From Daphnia carinata (Eukaryota; Arthropoda; Branchiopoda; Diplostraca; Daphniidae), in contig NC_081340.1 of assembly GCF_022539665.2 (NCBI RefSeq), positions 3,906,001 to 3,970,000 of the forward strand: a stretch of 64,000 nt of DNA. The letters run 5' to 3'. A program made the translations under genes and the position numbers. This document shows, in pieces, positions 1 to 12,152 of this stretch (the stretch's first letter is position 1; each line of letters starts with the position of its first letter). The notes under the pieces were generated by a model. That model had not been told where the DNA came from, searched no databases, and worked only from the letters and a program-made list of their open reading frames with translations.

Positions 1-1808
1 ATGTAAAAAAAAAAAAAAAAAGATAGAAAATACATTTCAAAAATCAAACGTTTCAAACGATTTCAAAAGTCTAGCGCTTCCTTGTGTTCAATTGCAATGT
101 GCATCTTCTATTGCAAAAGGTCTAGCGAAGCGAAAATGACGTGAACGTGTGCATATACACGATCGAATTTATCTCGCGAAAGACACGCCATTAATGAAAA
201 AAAAAGTGCCACATAATTTCGCTTTTTTTTTTTCTAAAAGGAAATTAAGTCAGCTTCATTAGTCGTTGGGCGTGGAATTAAAAAGCCGATAACTTTGTGG
301 CGAGTAAATACCTCACGTTCTTTTTTTTTTTTTTTTTTACTGAGGTTTCTGCTTTAAAAAAAAATATATAAAGCGGGTGTGACTGTGTAAAATTAGATTT
401 GTCTAATTACCGAACGAATCAATACTACTAGGTTCCCTGGCCGCTCTTAGCCAATGAGAAAACGGCTAGCGAAACGTGGGAAAATCCGGGACGAGATTCG
501 CATACTTAACGCTCTAATTAAAATCGTATACAAGCCATACAGTTAAACATAAAAAAAAAAAAAAACATAAAATAAAACAAGTGTAAATAATGATAATGGT
601 AATCATGTTTGAAAATAGCTTTCGCTGGCGTATGGCCTTCGTTCTACTACAGTGCGATGTTCGGTACTGTGGCATTCAATCAACGTAATGACTTAAGAAA
701 AAAGAAATGTGAAGAAAACGAAGAGAACGAAATAGAAGAGGAATTAAGAATGAAAGCGGGCACAATAGAAAATTGTAAAAACATAACTGCAAAAACTGGT
801 TCAATGGCCTCGTTTCTTCCCCATATTTTCTTCCCCGAATTAGAAAACAAACCAGTTTGATCTCGATGGCGATCATACCCCCGTATGAATTAGCGAGGCA
901 AGCACAATGCGAAAATAATTTTCGGCTGCATTTCAAATGGCTAAATAAAAACGAGCTTTAACGCAAAAAAAAAAAACCTCGAATAATAATGTGACGACTG
1001 GTGTGCTAGAGAAATGAAACGAAAATCAAGTCGACGATGCAGTCAAATGATATCGACCACGATGCCCAATACGAGAGGAGAGAAAAGAAGAACCAAACAA
1101 AGAAAGAGAACTTCCTATGTATCTATACAAATAAATTTGTTTTAGCTTTTTCTTTTTGGATTGTGTCTGGTGTTTTGTTTCGTTTGCACGCTTGCCAAGT
1201 GGAAAAATGGTGCAAAGGAAGCGAAAAATGTTGTCACAAAAAAAAAAATAAATTAAAAAAAAAAAAATAAAATAAAAACCCAACTTGTAATTCCTCTTTC
1301 TACTCCTATAATGTATGTCTCTATTTGCATCTTAGTTTCTTCGACACTGTCTACGTTCTATGATGAGAGAAATAAGTTACGTTACCTTCTTTGCTCCTTC
1401 CCTTCTTCTTGCTCTGGCTCGAGTTGTCATCCTGTCAAGAAAGAAACAACAAATTTATGTTAAGAGATTTGCAAAGGGATACACACCCAACAACACACTC
1501 ACACACACAAAATATGTAATAAATTAAATGGATTATAAATTTGAAAAAAAAAAACGAATATCATTCGACGTCAAGGGCTACTGCATAACGTACCAGTGTT
1601 ATGCACATTATAACAAATGGGGCACGCCATGCATAAATAGCAAGACAAAAAAAAAATATGTATGGCGGTTTTCGCGGTTGTTCCGCCGTAAGAAATAATA
1701 ACGTGAATAAATAATGTGAAATAAAATGAAATCTAAAAAAAAAAAAAAAAAAAACGGACTGGGAAACGTCGCATGCGATTTAAAAAAAAAAAAAAAAATT
1801 TTTTTCGT
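1..1808. other. Non-coding, A-tract-rich DNA left of the minus-strand gene
   Basis: I see no convincing coding exon here. The stretch is AT-rich and interrupted by many plus-strand A-runs, for example around 548-561, 1253-1266 and 1735-1754, with few T-runs. All open frames are short and their translations are Lys- or Phe-rich products of the homopolymers. It may be 3' UTR or downstream flank of the minus-strand gene that ends near 1.8-2.2 kb, but no clear polyadenylation signal settles this. Confidence 0.5.
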
Positions 1809-2060
1809 TTAAACAAAATAAATAAAAACCATTTCTTTCATTTCGCTAGAAGATTCAGAGCGGCGCCCGTCATCATGACGCTGATTGTTTCTGCCCGGCT
1901 GGAAATGCTCCACCGAGACGACGCGTGTTGTACGACCAAGCCAAGCCTCAACTCGAGCTGCTTTTATGCTCTCGCCCATCTGATTGTCAGATTGAATCAA
2001 CACAAAATACGCAACAAACTCAAGATAACGAGCGTGCAATAGTGACTGCTGGGCTAATCC
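1809..2060 (-). other. Possible last exon of the minus-strand gene
   Basis: On the minus strand, a long T tract (A-run on the plus strand, 2116-2141) and a pyrimidine-rich stretch lead to an AG near 2080, which makes a good 3' splice site. Base composition then becomes more balanced than in the flanks. Two frames are plausible: a short one ending in a TGA after a segment reading RLESMRISPAV, and a longer one of about 86 codons ending at 1809 that includes the segment KAARVEAWLGRTTRVVSVE. I cannot choose between them, because the donor of the preceding exon is not resolved. It could also be 3' UTR. Confidence 0.3.
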
Positions 2061-2160
2061 GCATGCTCTCCAGCCGTCTCAGACGGGCCATTAAAAAAAC
2101 GAAAGAGGAAAGGATAAAAAAAAAAAAAAAAAAAAAAAAAATGGAATAAAATCGAAAATG

Positions 2161-2561
2161 ATGCAGCTGGATCGAGGGATGGAAGCGGCTGATTGCACGC
2201 GTGCATGCAGGACTGGAATGATGTTGACCTTCTTCTTGGCTGACGGCGTCGTTTCTCGATACTTGAGATCCTTGGGTTCGGATTGGCGAGAAGGCGGCGG
2301 TGGGCCTCCGCTGGAAGACGATGGACTCAACGCCGTCCCGTTGGCCAGCGCTGCCGTAGCGGCGGCAGCCACCGACATCGTCGGCGGATGATTCGGCGGC
2401 ACCTGCTGCTGTTGCTGCGGCGACGACCGTGTCGAAGACGACGCCGTCGAAGCCGATCGCAACGACGATGGGGTGGGCGGCGACGAAGACGTCGGCAACG
2501 TCGGCCCGATCCGCGTCGCCGGATGGGCTCGACCGACATCAGAAGCAACGGGTGGGCGCGC
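2161..2561 (-). CDS. Probable downstream exon of the minus-strand gene (3' end unresolved)
   Basis: The minus-strand frame is open from an AG at 2562-2563 and reads a Ser/Pro/Ala-rich chain with a Q5 run (SSPQQQQQVPPNHPPTMSVA) and then KDLKYRETTPSAKKKVNIIP, which looks conserved. Entry in phase 0 fits the phase-0 end of the exon at 10587. The region before the acceptor is A-rich rather than pyrimidine-rich, so the join is not secure and an intervening exon or a separate gene is possible. Candidate donors lie at 2262, 2228 and 2198; none is a strong GTAAG or GTGAG site. The Arg-rich readings on the other frames and strand are shadows. Confidence 0.5.
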
Positions 2562-5500
2562 CTTTAATTTCGTTTTTTATTTTTTTTTTTTCACGTAGCC
2601 GAACAAAAGGAAGACAGAAGAAGAGAGACGCAACACGTCAAGATGGATATGTAGAGATAAACATCGTTGCATATCCAATAGACAATTCCATCACAGCACG
2701 GATGATAAAAAACAATTTCCGCCATCTTAAACCCCCCCCCCCCCCCAAAAAAGGGCTTTCGTCTGTTGTTACGACGAACAAACACGGTGGAGAATGGGAT
2801 CGAACGCGCATTAACTGCAAAATGCTCCAGCTCGAGATGCGAGATAACGCAACGAAGAAGGGAGGAAGATATCCTTCCATGTTTTTAATGAGCTCTTCTT
2901 TTGAAAAAAAAAAAAAAAAATATCCTTGTTTTTGGTCGTTGATTCTTTGTCTTTCTCGTTTTCGCTATCATATTTTTCAGATCACACTCTCGTTAAGCCT
3001 GTTGACAGTTCGTAAAGGAGAGCCCGCACACAAAAACAGGAAAAAAGAAAAAGGATCCGCACGACACGCCTCGACATCGTCACGGGGGAAAGTCGCTGTC
3101 GACAGCCGGCCATCAATTCGCAACAAAAAGAAAAGAAAAAAATAGCTCAAATGAGAATCTAAATAAAAAAAGAGGGCGATAACAGAAAATACTAAAACAA
3201 AAACAACAAAAAATAGGCCTACTAACACGAACGATCTAGACCCCCGGTTGTGTTGCCAAGAAATGGATACAGCAAATGGATCCGTGAAAATAAAAAGAGT
3301 GAAAAAAAAAGAGGTCGCACACTTACAGTTAGAATCATGATCGAGGCTTTGGCGTGCGCTCGTCGTGCAACATCTGCAATATTAACAAACAACACAAGGC
3401 TGTTTCCCCAGCCGCGAACTCCGTTCGCAATACTAGCGCATTACATTGAGCAGTAAAGTGTGCGTGTCGTCGAGGGGTTGATACATTTCCAGTATTCTAC
3501 ACACACACAAGCTCTGCCCGCACTTGAAAACATTTTGAAAAAAAATAAAAGAGGATGCGCAGACGTTGTGAGGGGAAAATAAAAGGCAAATAGGACGCAG
3601 GTGCGTGGCAGCCAGATGGTTCCAGTTGATTTGCAGTTATATTTTTTTTTTTTTTTCGAAGGGCGTGTCCACAAGTGAGATAAAAAAATAAATAGGAGTT
3701 TAATACCAACAAAACCGCAACCATGAAAAAAAAAAAAAAAACCTTGAATTGCAGCAGATTGGAAAGCAGGCGGTTCTCGTTTTTTTTTTGTATATAATGA
3801 CGTCGTTGACGCGCATCGTCATGACAACGGATCGTTCAGCCGAATAAAGGCTAAACAACACCATTATTATGTATTGGAATCAAGTCGCAAAGACACACAG
3901 TCCCGAATAGGGATGCGAAAGATGGAATAGAAAACGAAGAAAAGAAAATCAAGTCCTTTTCTTCACGAAAAAAAAAAAAAAAAAAGACAAAATCGGGACA
4001 CGCTCCTTACGTGAAATACTTTCCACAAATATCACACTGCGCATTTTCGTTCGCGATGTTCGTACGTGCCGCTCAATGATTCAAAGATAAAAAAAAAAAA
4101 AAAAATTCTATTTAAAAAAAAAAAACCATTGTACTGAATTTCAGGTCGAGTATCTAACCCTTGGAACACGGACGGTACTGATTGAACGGGAACGGGCAAA
4201 AAAAAAAAAAAAAAAATCGGGCGCATCGATAACACACGCACTAGGTGATTCCAGATAGTCAACCAAGCGTCAATGTATACTAGAGAGAGGCATGCTGTTG
4301 TGATCGTTGAACAAGAAATCAAATTGCGGTCACGTGTGGAATTTTAAATTTCAAAAAAAAAAAAAAACGAGCGCGCCATTGGGGTACAATAGCACCGCTA
4401 ATACATTTGCAGCTATTTTTTTTTTTGTTTGTTTTCTTTGTGTGTCAGAATGAGAGAAAACTTTACTAACGAATGAAAGCTCTCTCTCTCTTCCTCCCTG
4501 TCTACGTAGAAATCATACGAAATGAGACTGGAAAAGGGACGGAGTAAAAAAAAAAAAAAAAAAAGAGAAAAGGTGGATGATGACGATAACACGTCACCGC
4601 TATACACATCTATCTTTTTGTTTCATTCTCAACGGGGGGCGTTGTATGGGAACGAAAAAGAAAAAAAAAAAACCCTGCTTCCCCTCATCCGAAATACAAT
4701 AACGAAAATAAAGGACTAGTAGAAAAACAAGCCACTACTGGACCGGTTTCCTTTTAAATCAAAATCAGCTGTTGCATCACCTGTCGCCCCCTCTAACGTC
4801 AACTTTACCTGAGACAAAAAAAAAAATTTCAAAAAATACACAATCCAAAAAAGGTGACCCGGAAATCAACGACAAGGTCCAACAAAAAAAAAAAAAAAAA
4901 ATAGGGAAAATACAAAAACAAAAACAAACTATCGAAGAAGACGAAAAAAGAACATAGAAAAGGAGGACCTAGAGAAATATCGTCACGGGTCCCACTTTCA
5001 CTCGCATCGGTGGGCCAAAAAAAAAAAAAAAAAAGAGACGGGATAAGAAAAAAAAAAAACACTAACGACGAGCCGTAGAGTCTCGTGGAACACTGAGACT
5101 GGCAGTCACAGTCTGTCGTGCGCTCTCGAGCTTCATTGCAGCAAACCTATTCAGAGTCTACAAATCGTTCGGGCGTGACTTTCAAAGGGCTAAAACACAG
5201 CGCCCGTCTGTTTGTTTTTGTTTGTTTTTTTCGCAGCAATTTCGGTCGCACTTAAAAAAAAAATAATCATCAAACGACGCGAAGTGACGCTCTTCTAAAA
5301 AAGAAGAGCTGGAAAACGCTTACCCAATTTCATCAGTCGTACCTAAAGACATCGCGGCCCCCTTTTTTTTTTTTATGCTTAGCGACTTGATGTAATCAGT
5401 GTGTTGTGTGATCTCTTATGTGAGCGTAAGGGGGACGTTATCGCTTTGTTCTTTCGACGACACTTTTCTTCGCTTCGTTTAAAAAAAAAAAGAAAGAAAG

Positions 5501-8500
5501 AAGAAAGCTAAAGATGATCGTGTCGAGAAAGATGGACAACGTGACGATGGTGATTGTCGCCTTGGTGGCGCTCAACTTGATTGGCTCGTCGTCGACGTCG
5601 CCGCTTCCGCAGAGATTGAATCACAGTTCGCTGGCGTTCATCGCTCTCTCGACTTCATCTCATCGACCGCCTCATTCAACGGAGCAGAGTGCGCATTCTT
5701 TGCCGACGTCAGAGCCGGCGCTACCGGCCGACCAGGTTGGCCGCGTCCAGCACGCTTCTTCCCCGTGGGAACCCGAGCAATTCAATTTGCCTTTCAGCGT
5801 AAGCAATTCTCTTTTTGTTTTTCACAATCCCGAGACATGTCTAGCTTTTCGTCGATTGACTTTCTATTTTCCAAAGTTCTTTTGCATATTTGAAAAAAAA
5901 AAACCCTATGGCAGTCCTAGTTTTTTTGAAAAAAAACAAACAAACAAGCGGATCACATTGTTTCGCAGGGCTTTGATTTTCTTTGCAAAATTTTATTCAC
6001 GAAAGCCGGGAAATGGACTGACGTTAAGCCCCGTGAAATGCCAATCCTCACTTTGCCTTGATTTAAAAGGCAAAAAAAAAAAGAAAGGGGAGGGAATAAT
6101 AAAAAAAGACAAGACTATTGTCAGTGACGTATGTTCAGAGTCTTTTTTCTACCCCTTACCGCTGGAGATAGCGGATAGAAATAAATTCATCAATGTCCGT
6201 TAGCGATCCACCGAAGCTTTTGTTGGACAAGTGCGGAGCTGTAAGCTCCAACTCCCCCCCCCCTCCCCATGCGACAGTATCCGCACTTAAAAACAATAGA
6301 GTCGTTCATCCTCGTTCGCTTCTTCCCGACGCCATTTTTCCCCCCGAAGAAATGTTCGAATAAAAGACGGATAAATTCTGGATCGCCCAGCCAATTGATT
6401 GCGTAGATACTTTAAACCCCCGCCCCCCCCCTCCCCTTACGGGCAAAAAAAAAAAGACGGGGACTGCGTGTGTACGTGCACATCTCGATCGCGGGTAGAC
6501 ATGCGAAAAAACTTTCCACGCGAGGGCAACAAACGGCGGTCTATAATAAAGCGATCATTCTAGGTAAACCTAACGTAACCTGCGGTCAATAAAAAAAACA
6601 AAAAAAAAAAAAAAAAAAAAGGAGAAAACGCAGTAAAGACAATCTCCGTGTTTGACCCTTTCGGGCTGCCTTATTTGGGGAGAGAGAGAGAGAGAGAGAG
6701 AAAGAGAGGGTCCCCCGGTCTGTTTTTATGTGCAGAGAAATATTCACTTTCACCAGTCATAGTGAAAGTTGAAGTGTGTCACAGATCCGGTGAAAGTGAC
6801 GTGCGGAGAAAAGAAGGAAAGAAAAAAGGGAGGAGATTCGAATGACGGGGTTAAAACCTTTTTCCCAAAAACAAAATTTGAATAGATTGAAAATAAATGA
6901 ATTATTTTCTTTGAAATCGTTAAAAAAAAAAAAATAAAATAAAAAAACAGGTTCAAGCGGAGGAGATATCAGATGAAGAGTGGCGTCAGATGATGACGGA
7001 CGATCTGCGACGTCACGGCGTTCTCGGACAGATCGTCGATACCGTCCCGCCCTACATCGTGAACGTTGACTACGCCGAACACGCCTGCGTTCATATGGGC
7101 AATCAACTCGTTCCACGTCAGACCCAAATGCAGCCGCATCAAATCAAGTGAGTAAGACCTCTTTTGCTAAACACACACAAACGGCAGTTTATCTTATTCG
7201 ATCCCCTCTTGCCATTCCCGCTAACCTTGCCCGTCCATGTTCGGGAGTAAGGTGTACGCGCTTCGTTAGTTACCGTTTGTTATTGTACGCGCCTTTTTGC
7301 GTGTGTGCGAGTCCGTTCCGCGTGCAACAGTCAAACGTCAAGAGAGTCAAAAGAGGCTACTCGAGCTACAACAGTTCTGTTTTGGAATCACTTTGATGGT
7401 TACTCGGCACGACACGTGTACAGCCCCCAAATTCAGGGGGAGTTTTGGATGGCCGGCTGGGGGGGGGAGGGGGAGATAGGAATAAATGCGTGCAAGAGCC
7501 ACAAGTTTTGAATGGCCTATTCAGAAAAACACGGATGATATAAAAAAAAAAATAAAATAAAATAAGGCAAATGCAATTTGGAAATGGGGAGCCAATCACT
7601 CAAGGCCTACCCCCCCTACTATCCATTAGGGGACTCTGTACGGAGGGGTTGCTGCTCGTTCACGGCCGGCAACATCGTCCGTGAGGGGGGGGGAGGGGAG
7701 CGTTCATGCGTTTAGTTTTTTTTCAAGTGTTCAAAGAAAACGGTAGATACAAGCGAGCGCATTAAACGAAATGCAATTATCTTTAACGTTCAGATTTTCG
7801 GGAATTCACGTAGGCGGCAAATGGAATGTGAGAGTTTCAACAAATTTTTAAACAAAATCAACACCGTTTGTTTTTGAAAAAAAGAAAATAAAATACTGAA
7901 AGAATGTGGAAATGAAATGTCGTTGCGCAGCCGATTACGTGAGTGCCACTTAAAGTAAACTTTTATCCTCTTTATGTTTGCCGAAAACACAACAAGTTTC
8001 CCGACAAACGGTAGCGGAGGACTCTTCACGCTGATGGCCATCGATCCGGACGTGCCTAGTCAAAACAACAGCATCTACTCCGAGTTCCTACACTGGCTAG
8101 TGGTCAACATCCCTGACGAAGATATCGAACGAGGTCCGTATAAACACACACACACAAAAAAAAAGACTTTCTTTCCCCCCTTCCTATTTTTTTTTTCTAA
8201 CATCTTCATTCAACATACTCGAACGTAACACGACGTTTCTTCTTTATGTTACTCGTACACGCCCAGCAAAAAGATCTATACGTCCCGTAGCAGAGTCTTT
8301 CATTCTCATTGATTTCCAATCTCCCCCAATTCTTTCGTTCGAGTTCCGCCATCCAGCTGACACGGAACAAAAAATATATAAAAATCGATACACCTCCCCC
8401 CCCCCCTTTCATTCTTTCTCTTATGCTCGTCATTCGTTTCTTCCTTCGCTCTTGTTTCCTAGCCTGATAATGGGTGTGTGGTAATCCCGGTAGGACAAAG

Positions 8501-11500
8501 CGTAAACACTTGCCGTTTCTTTTCTTTGCGTTGGGTGACGTGCGTAGGAGATGTGCTGGCAGAATACCTTGGCCCATTGCCGTCGCACAAGGGCGGACAG
8601 CATCGCTTCATCTTTCTGGCTCACAAGCAGCCGAATGGATCCATCATCAACACGGCGGCCCTTCCACACGCCGAGTCCTGCGACTGGGCCGCCCGGGCCC
8701 GTTTCAGCGCCAGAAAATTCGCCAAAATCCACCGGCTCGGCGAGCCGATGGCCATCAACTACTTCACGACCGAGTTCGACTCTTCCGTCCCGCTGGCCAT
8801 CGAGCAGTGTCTCTTGAGGAGACAAAGTCTCATCCACATCCAACAGCGTCTCTCTTGATTTTGTGTTTGTTTTTTTTGTTTTTTTTTTAATTTGTTCCGT
8901 TCGCATTCACAATTTAGCTCGCCGCCCCATTTTCTAACGTCATAGAGCAAAACGATATAAAGACAATTTTTCAAAGAAAAAAGCAAAAATCAATACACTG
9001 TGTGTCACGATGATTAGCTCCCTTATAAAAAAAAAAAAAAAATGAAAATAACAACAACGGAAATATGGGGGACTTGGGTCCGCTGCGTTCGAAACCCCAC
9101 GGATTTTTATGATCCAGAAACCTGGCGGATCAGTCTGTAAATCCGGCGCGCAATAAATCGTAGAGGATAGCGAGGGAGCAAAACGCAAAGTCCTAAATTT
9201 CGTTGCGCATTTGTCGGATAGGGGAAAGGCATAAAGGAAATCATATTAAATAATAAAAAAAAAAAAAAAAAAAAGAATGCCACTTTTGTTTCCCCGCAAA
9301 GTCCCGACCGTTATAGCAACGTGACTTATACGCGGCCAACACTGAACGTGATAAACGCCCCAAAAACTATCGACAAATCCCAATAAAATAAAAGAGAGAT
9401 TGCAAAAAAAAAAAGAAAAAACAAAAAGAAATGATTAGCTTCGTCAAAAGAAAAAGCGTTTCAGCTTTTCGGTCGGCAAAACAATGAATCAAAACCTTGC
9501 AGCAATTTCAATATGAAACTAACCACCAGTCCATAGTGAAGAAAGTTGTCTTTCATCGATTTTTTTTTTTTATAGATTGCGAACACCCCACACAAACAAG
9601 GGGAGGGTACCAGTTTGAGCAAGATATTGAAAGAAAGAAATAAAAAAAAAAAAAAATATATCCCTCATCGATAACGTCCCGCGTTTTCACGAACCGCAAC
9701 CTCTCACAATTGTGCATATCTCATTTCGTACCTCAGATAGGGCAACGCTCGCTGACCGAATCGATGTGAAACGCATAGAGAACTCGCGGATGGAAAAAGG
9801 AAGGAAAAGTTCGTCGGGAACGAAAAAGGAGAGCCCATGTTATAGACACAAGCTGTAGCGTCAACAAGGAAACACGTCCCTTTCTTTAAAAAAAAATAAA
9901 ATAAAATAAAGAACCCTCCCCCCTAAAAATAAAATAAGAGCACATCGTGAAAAGCTCCAGGTTGATTCCTTATTTGATCTTGCGTATAGCGTAATCCTCC
10001 CGAAAACAAAAAAGAAAAAGTGAGCGCAACTGACTTGCCTTGAAAAAGGGGGAGAGGGAAACGATGGATGCGCGGAAGGGGCGGATGGGATTATATACAC
10101 GCACATCATTTTGTGCAGCAGGAGAGAAAGCAATAGACGTGTGCTGGCGCTCCCTCTCATTTCTCTTCATTTTCAAAATGGGGCCTTTGGTGTGGACAGT
10201 AAAAAAAAAAAAATAATAATAATAATTCACGTTTAAAGAGGAGAAAGAAAAAGCTACGACGAGAAGACATCCGGTTCGATAGTAAAAAAAAAAAAAAAAA
10301 AAAAAAAAAAGTCGATTCCACAAACGCATTGACGTCATAATGGATCATCGGCCGAAAAGCAAAATCTGTTTCTTATGAACGATTCATTTCTCTTTTTTTT
10401 TTTCTCCCTTACTTTGCTGACGAGCCTTGCGGACGCGAAAGCAGCTGCCGAAATGGATGGATCATACTGTATATGTACAATGGAATATTGTTGTCACAAG
10501 GATGGGGGCGGGGGAGATGAAGAACGCGGAGGAGTAGATGAAAAGAGCCTCGTGATGTTTAAAGAAAAAGCAAAGAATGAACTTACGTGTTCGTCAAAGA
10601 AACCCTGGTCGTCGGGATCACGTAACAGCTGGTCCGTTTCCCGTTCGTCGTCATCTTCTACTTTGCCCGTCAATTTCAATATTTCGTGTAAAATTTTATT
10701 TAAAAAAAAAAAAAAAAAATGAAATAAATAAATTCAAGGTTTGTTGCAAAATAAGATGATTCAATTTGATGTTTACCGTTGAGTTTGCCGCCGTCCGGAT
10801 GCATGCCAGTTCCAGGTCCGCCCAGTTTGCATCTAGATCTGGGCGACGTCGATGATGGCGAATTTTTGGCCCAATAATCGCTGCTTTGTCTGCAATTATT
10901 CAAAAAAAAAAAAAAAAAATGATTAAATCCAATTTCACTCCGTACTCCCCCAACCCCCACTCCCTACGTTAATGAAATAGTTTGCCCTACCTGGGCACCC
11001 AGACGGGCGGCGAACGAGACAGGGGTGACTGTATGGCCGCAACAGCAGCCGGGGGCGGCACCGAATTGGCTTTCCTCATCCGGCCGTGATCGAGCGCGTC
11101 GCCGAGTTCGTGCAAACTCATATCGCCCGAAGGGCCAACCATTTTCGGCTGTTGGTTGCCAACGTTCTGCATTTTGCCGGCAGATGAACCGACACCGCTA
11201 CTACAACTGCTACCACCACCACCACTACTGCTGCAACTGCTGCTGCTACTACTACTGCTACCACCTGCGCCACCGGACGTGATGGAAGGCGTATCCGGTC
11301 CGGGACTGAGCCTGAGCGGGCTAGCGTGACTGTTGGCGCGGTTCTGCGCTCCAACGGAGGTAACGGCCGCAGCGGCCGCGAACGACTTGACGTTGTTCAG
11401 CGTCGGCGATGTAGAGGCGGCCGTCTGCACAGCGTGTTGTTGAGTAGTCGAACCCGGTGGCCGATGGGCGAGCGGGGCCGGCGGAGGAGGCGTGGCATCC

Positions 11501-12121
11501 CGTGCTCCTGTCAATAATAATTTCGTTTTTTTTTTATTACGTGTCATAATTAATAACGATTGAATTCCTTTTCTTTTTTTATGGATATAGCGGGCGAAAG
11601 AGGATGGCGATAATAACGAAATCACGGCGAAAAATATACGAGGACGATAACAAGAGATATACATGCGTCCGTATCGATTACTGCCATCCGTAAGCGAATC
11701 AAACGTAAATGAGAAAGCTAAATCAAGAATCAAAGACAACGAAAATCATATCAAGCGATGTGCCAAAGACGGGTGCCAGCACCCAGTCAACTAAAGAGGG
11801 GAGTCGAACGAGATTGAGGTCGGCCACGCAAGGCCTCCCCCCGTTCTCTTCTCGTTCGGCCAACGATAATCCAACAACATAGAAAGGAAAAAATAAAAGA
11901 AGAGGAAGCGTAACCGAATGAGAAAGGCATCGCAAGTAAATCAGAAGGCTCCGAAATGATATCCGCTATTTTTCCAAGGGCGGATAATGAAGCGCTACGC
12001 CGAGGGATTGCGGTGGAATCAACAAAACAAATGAACAAAAGATATAAAAAAAAGGAAAGCGAAGAAAATAAATCATCTCCAATCAGTATAACAAACCAAA
12101 TGGGAGAAAACAAAGTCAATC

Positions 12122-12152
<31 letters not shown>

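Noticed and set aside
2283-2567. Arg-rich open frames on both strands over the minus-strand exon near 2.3 kb
   Set aside because: They are shadows of the GC-rich Ser/Pro/Ala coding frame; the Arg runs come from shifted GCC/TCG codons.
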